A DNA stretch of 5,395 nucleotides from contig PKXR01000202.1 in assembly GCA_003133485.1 (NCBI GenBank), positions 14,528-19,922 of the forward strand, in the 5' to 3' direction. Made by a program: the position numbers and the translations under genes. The DNA is from Candidatus Dormiibacterota bacterium. Its GTDB lineage: Bacteria; Chloroflexota; Dormibacteria; UBA8260; Bog-877. Within the stretch, counting starts at the first letter, position 1, and every line of letters starts with the position of its first letter. Below the pieces are notes generated by a model. The model saw only the letters and a program-made list of their open reading frames with translations, searched no databases and was not told where the DNA came from. Positions 4,779 through 5,395 of this stretch are shown piece after piece.

Positions 4779-5395
4779 GCTTGCTGCCAGCGCGGCCGGA
4801 TTGGTTTGGGTCTCCTCGATCTTTGTCACGGGAGTAGGAGCTACAGCTCAGCCGTCGACCGACCCCGTCAATCAGCAAGTCCTGACCTCGCTGCTCGATC
4901 AGCTTGAGGCACAGGGCGAGGTTGCTGACGCGAGTTCGGTTAAGACCCTGTTGGCGAAGATCGAGACGAACCAGAACCAGCTCAACTCGCTGAACCAGCA
5001 GCTGAGCAACGATCAGACGACCCAGCAGATTCTGCAAGTTCAGCTGAGCGGAGACCGCAACGCCCTGATCAGCCTGGTCAGCACCGCGTATGTCGACGGC
5101 AATGGTGCAGCTGAGGTGGCCACCGCGCTGGCTTCCCCCGACATGACCCAGTTCTTCGACAATTCCACCCTGCCTGACGCCATCGCCTCCCAGGTGGCTC
5201 AGCTGGTGAATTCGATCCAGCACGAACAGCAGTCCATCGTCAAGGCGGATCAACAGCTGCTGGACGATGAGGCCAGTGCCGAGTCTATCGAGGGACAGCT
5301 CGGGGTCCAGTCCAACGAGTTACTGGCGGAGCTGACCCACCCCGCCGCCACCGTGACTACCGGTGACTGGGCGTTTGCCTTTGGCACCTGCACCT
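4747..5395 (+). CDS. Secreted coiled-coil wall hydrolase, PcsB/CwlO type with incipient CHAP domain (3' end cut by window)
   Basis: The 216 visible codons stay open to the window end. Residues 1-34 form a signal peptide: basic N-terminus, hydrophobic core at about 11-31, and signal peptidase I site ATA before Gln35. Residues 40-112 and about 145-196 are Gln/Asn/Leu-rich coiled coils separated by TAYVDGNG and ALASPDMTQFFDN (113-139). This arrangement is typical of the N-terminal regulatory domain of PcsB, CwlO and related hydrolases, which FtsEX-type complexes activate at the division site or side wall. The last residues, WAFAFGTCT (208-216), match the opening of a CHAP domain; the FATGQCTWY of the hydrolase at 517-1206 is a direct comparison. 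Cys215 would be the nucleophile. The catalytic domain is inferred because it lies beyond the window. GTG, TTG or ATG alternatives upstream lack the good ribosome binding site. Confidence 0.8.
   Translation, partial: MRGAQFAGRAWLAASAAGLVWVSSIFVTGVGATAQPSTDPVNQQVLTSLLDQLEAQGEVADASSVKTLLAKIETNQNQLNSLNQQLSNDQTTQQILQVQLSGDRNALISLVSTAYVDGNGAAEVATALASPDMTQFFDNSTLPDAIASQVAQLVNSIQHEQQSIVKADQQLLDDEASAESIEGQLGVQSNELLAELTHPAATVTTGDWAFAFGTCT

Noticed and set aside
4606..5253. Long - strand open frame (215 codons) opposite the coiled-coil hydrolase
   Set aside because: It is antisense to a gene with a clear signal peptide, ribosome binding site and family features. The frame arises from GC-rich codon structure.

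Overview
The window is GC-rich DNA (about 65% in the genes I sampled). It reads as a high-GC, probably monoderm-like bacterium such as an actinomycete or a Chloroflexota/Dormibacterota-type lineage. The evidence is codon bias, GTG starts, secreted CHAP-type wall hydrolases and a Gram-positive-style conjugation ATPase. Species cannot be fixed from the sequence alone.

Left block (1-1499, + strand): the C-terminal end of a VirB4/TraC-family type IV secretion ATPase, a membrane-anchored CHAP-domain peptidoglycan hydrolase whose start codon overlaps the ATPase stop (ATGA), and an 87-residue charged helical protein of unknown function 29 bp further on. This looks like the tail of a conjugation/T4SS operon in which the ATPase powers the channel and the CHAP enzyme opens the wall.

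Middle (1500-2033): 534 bp between convergent genes without a convincing gene. It is less GC-rich than its surroundings and unusually rich in palindromes and inverted or direct repeats, including a perfect 17-bp operator-like palindrome and two overlapping hairpins around an A/T-rich stretch. It also holds a few tiny ORFs that may be gene debris. It marks the junction between the transfer-type genes and the chromosomal-looking block.

Right block (2034-4597): on the - strand, a UbiA-family prenyltransferase followed by a two-helix membrane protein with a possible PH-like domain. Divergently, on the + strand, hemE (uroporphyrinogen decarboxylase) begins about 35 bp from the prenyltransferase start. 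Haem and prenyl-quinone (or another prenylated cofactor) synthesis are therefore neighbours.

Right edge (4598-5395): a promoter-like region, a good Shine-Dalgarno and a strong hairpin covering the start codon precede a secreted coiled-coil protein of PcsB/CwlO type. The window ends exactly where a second CHAP catalytic motif (phenylalanine-glycine-x-cysteine-threonine) appears to begin. No relaxase, integrase, CRISPR array, tRNA or rRNA is visible, and I found no clearly undescribed system. The best leads are the repeat-rich junction, the start-codon hairpin and the unidentified 87-residue protein.
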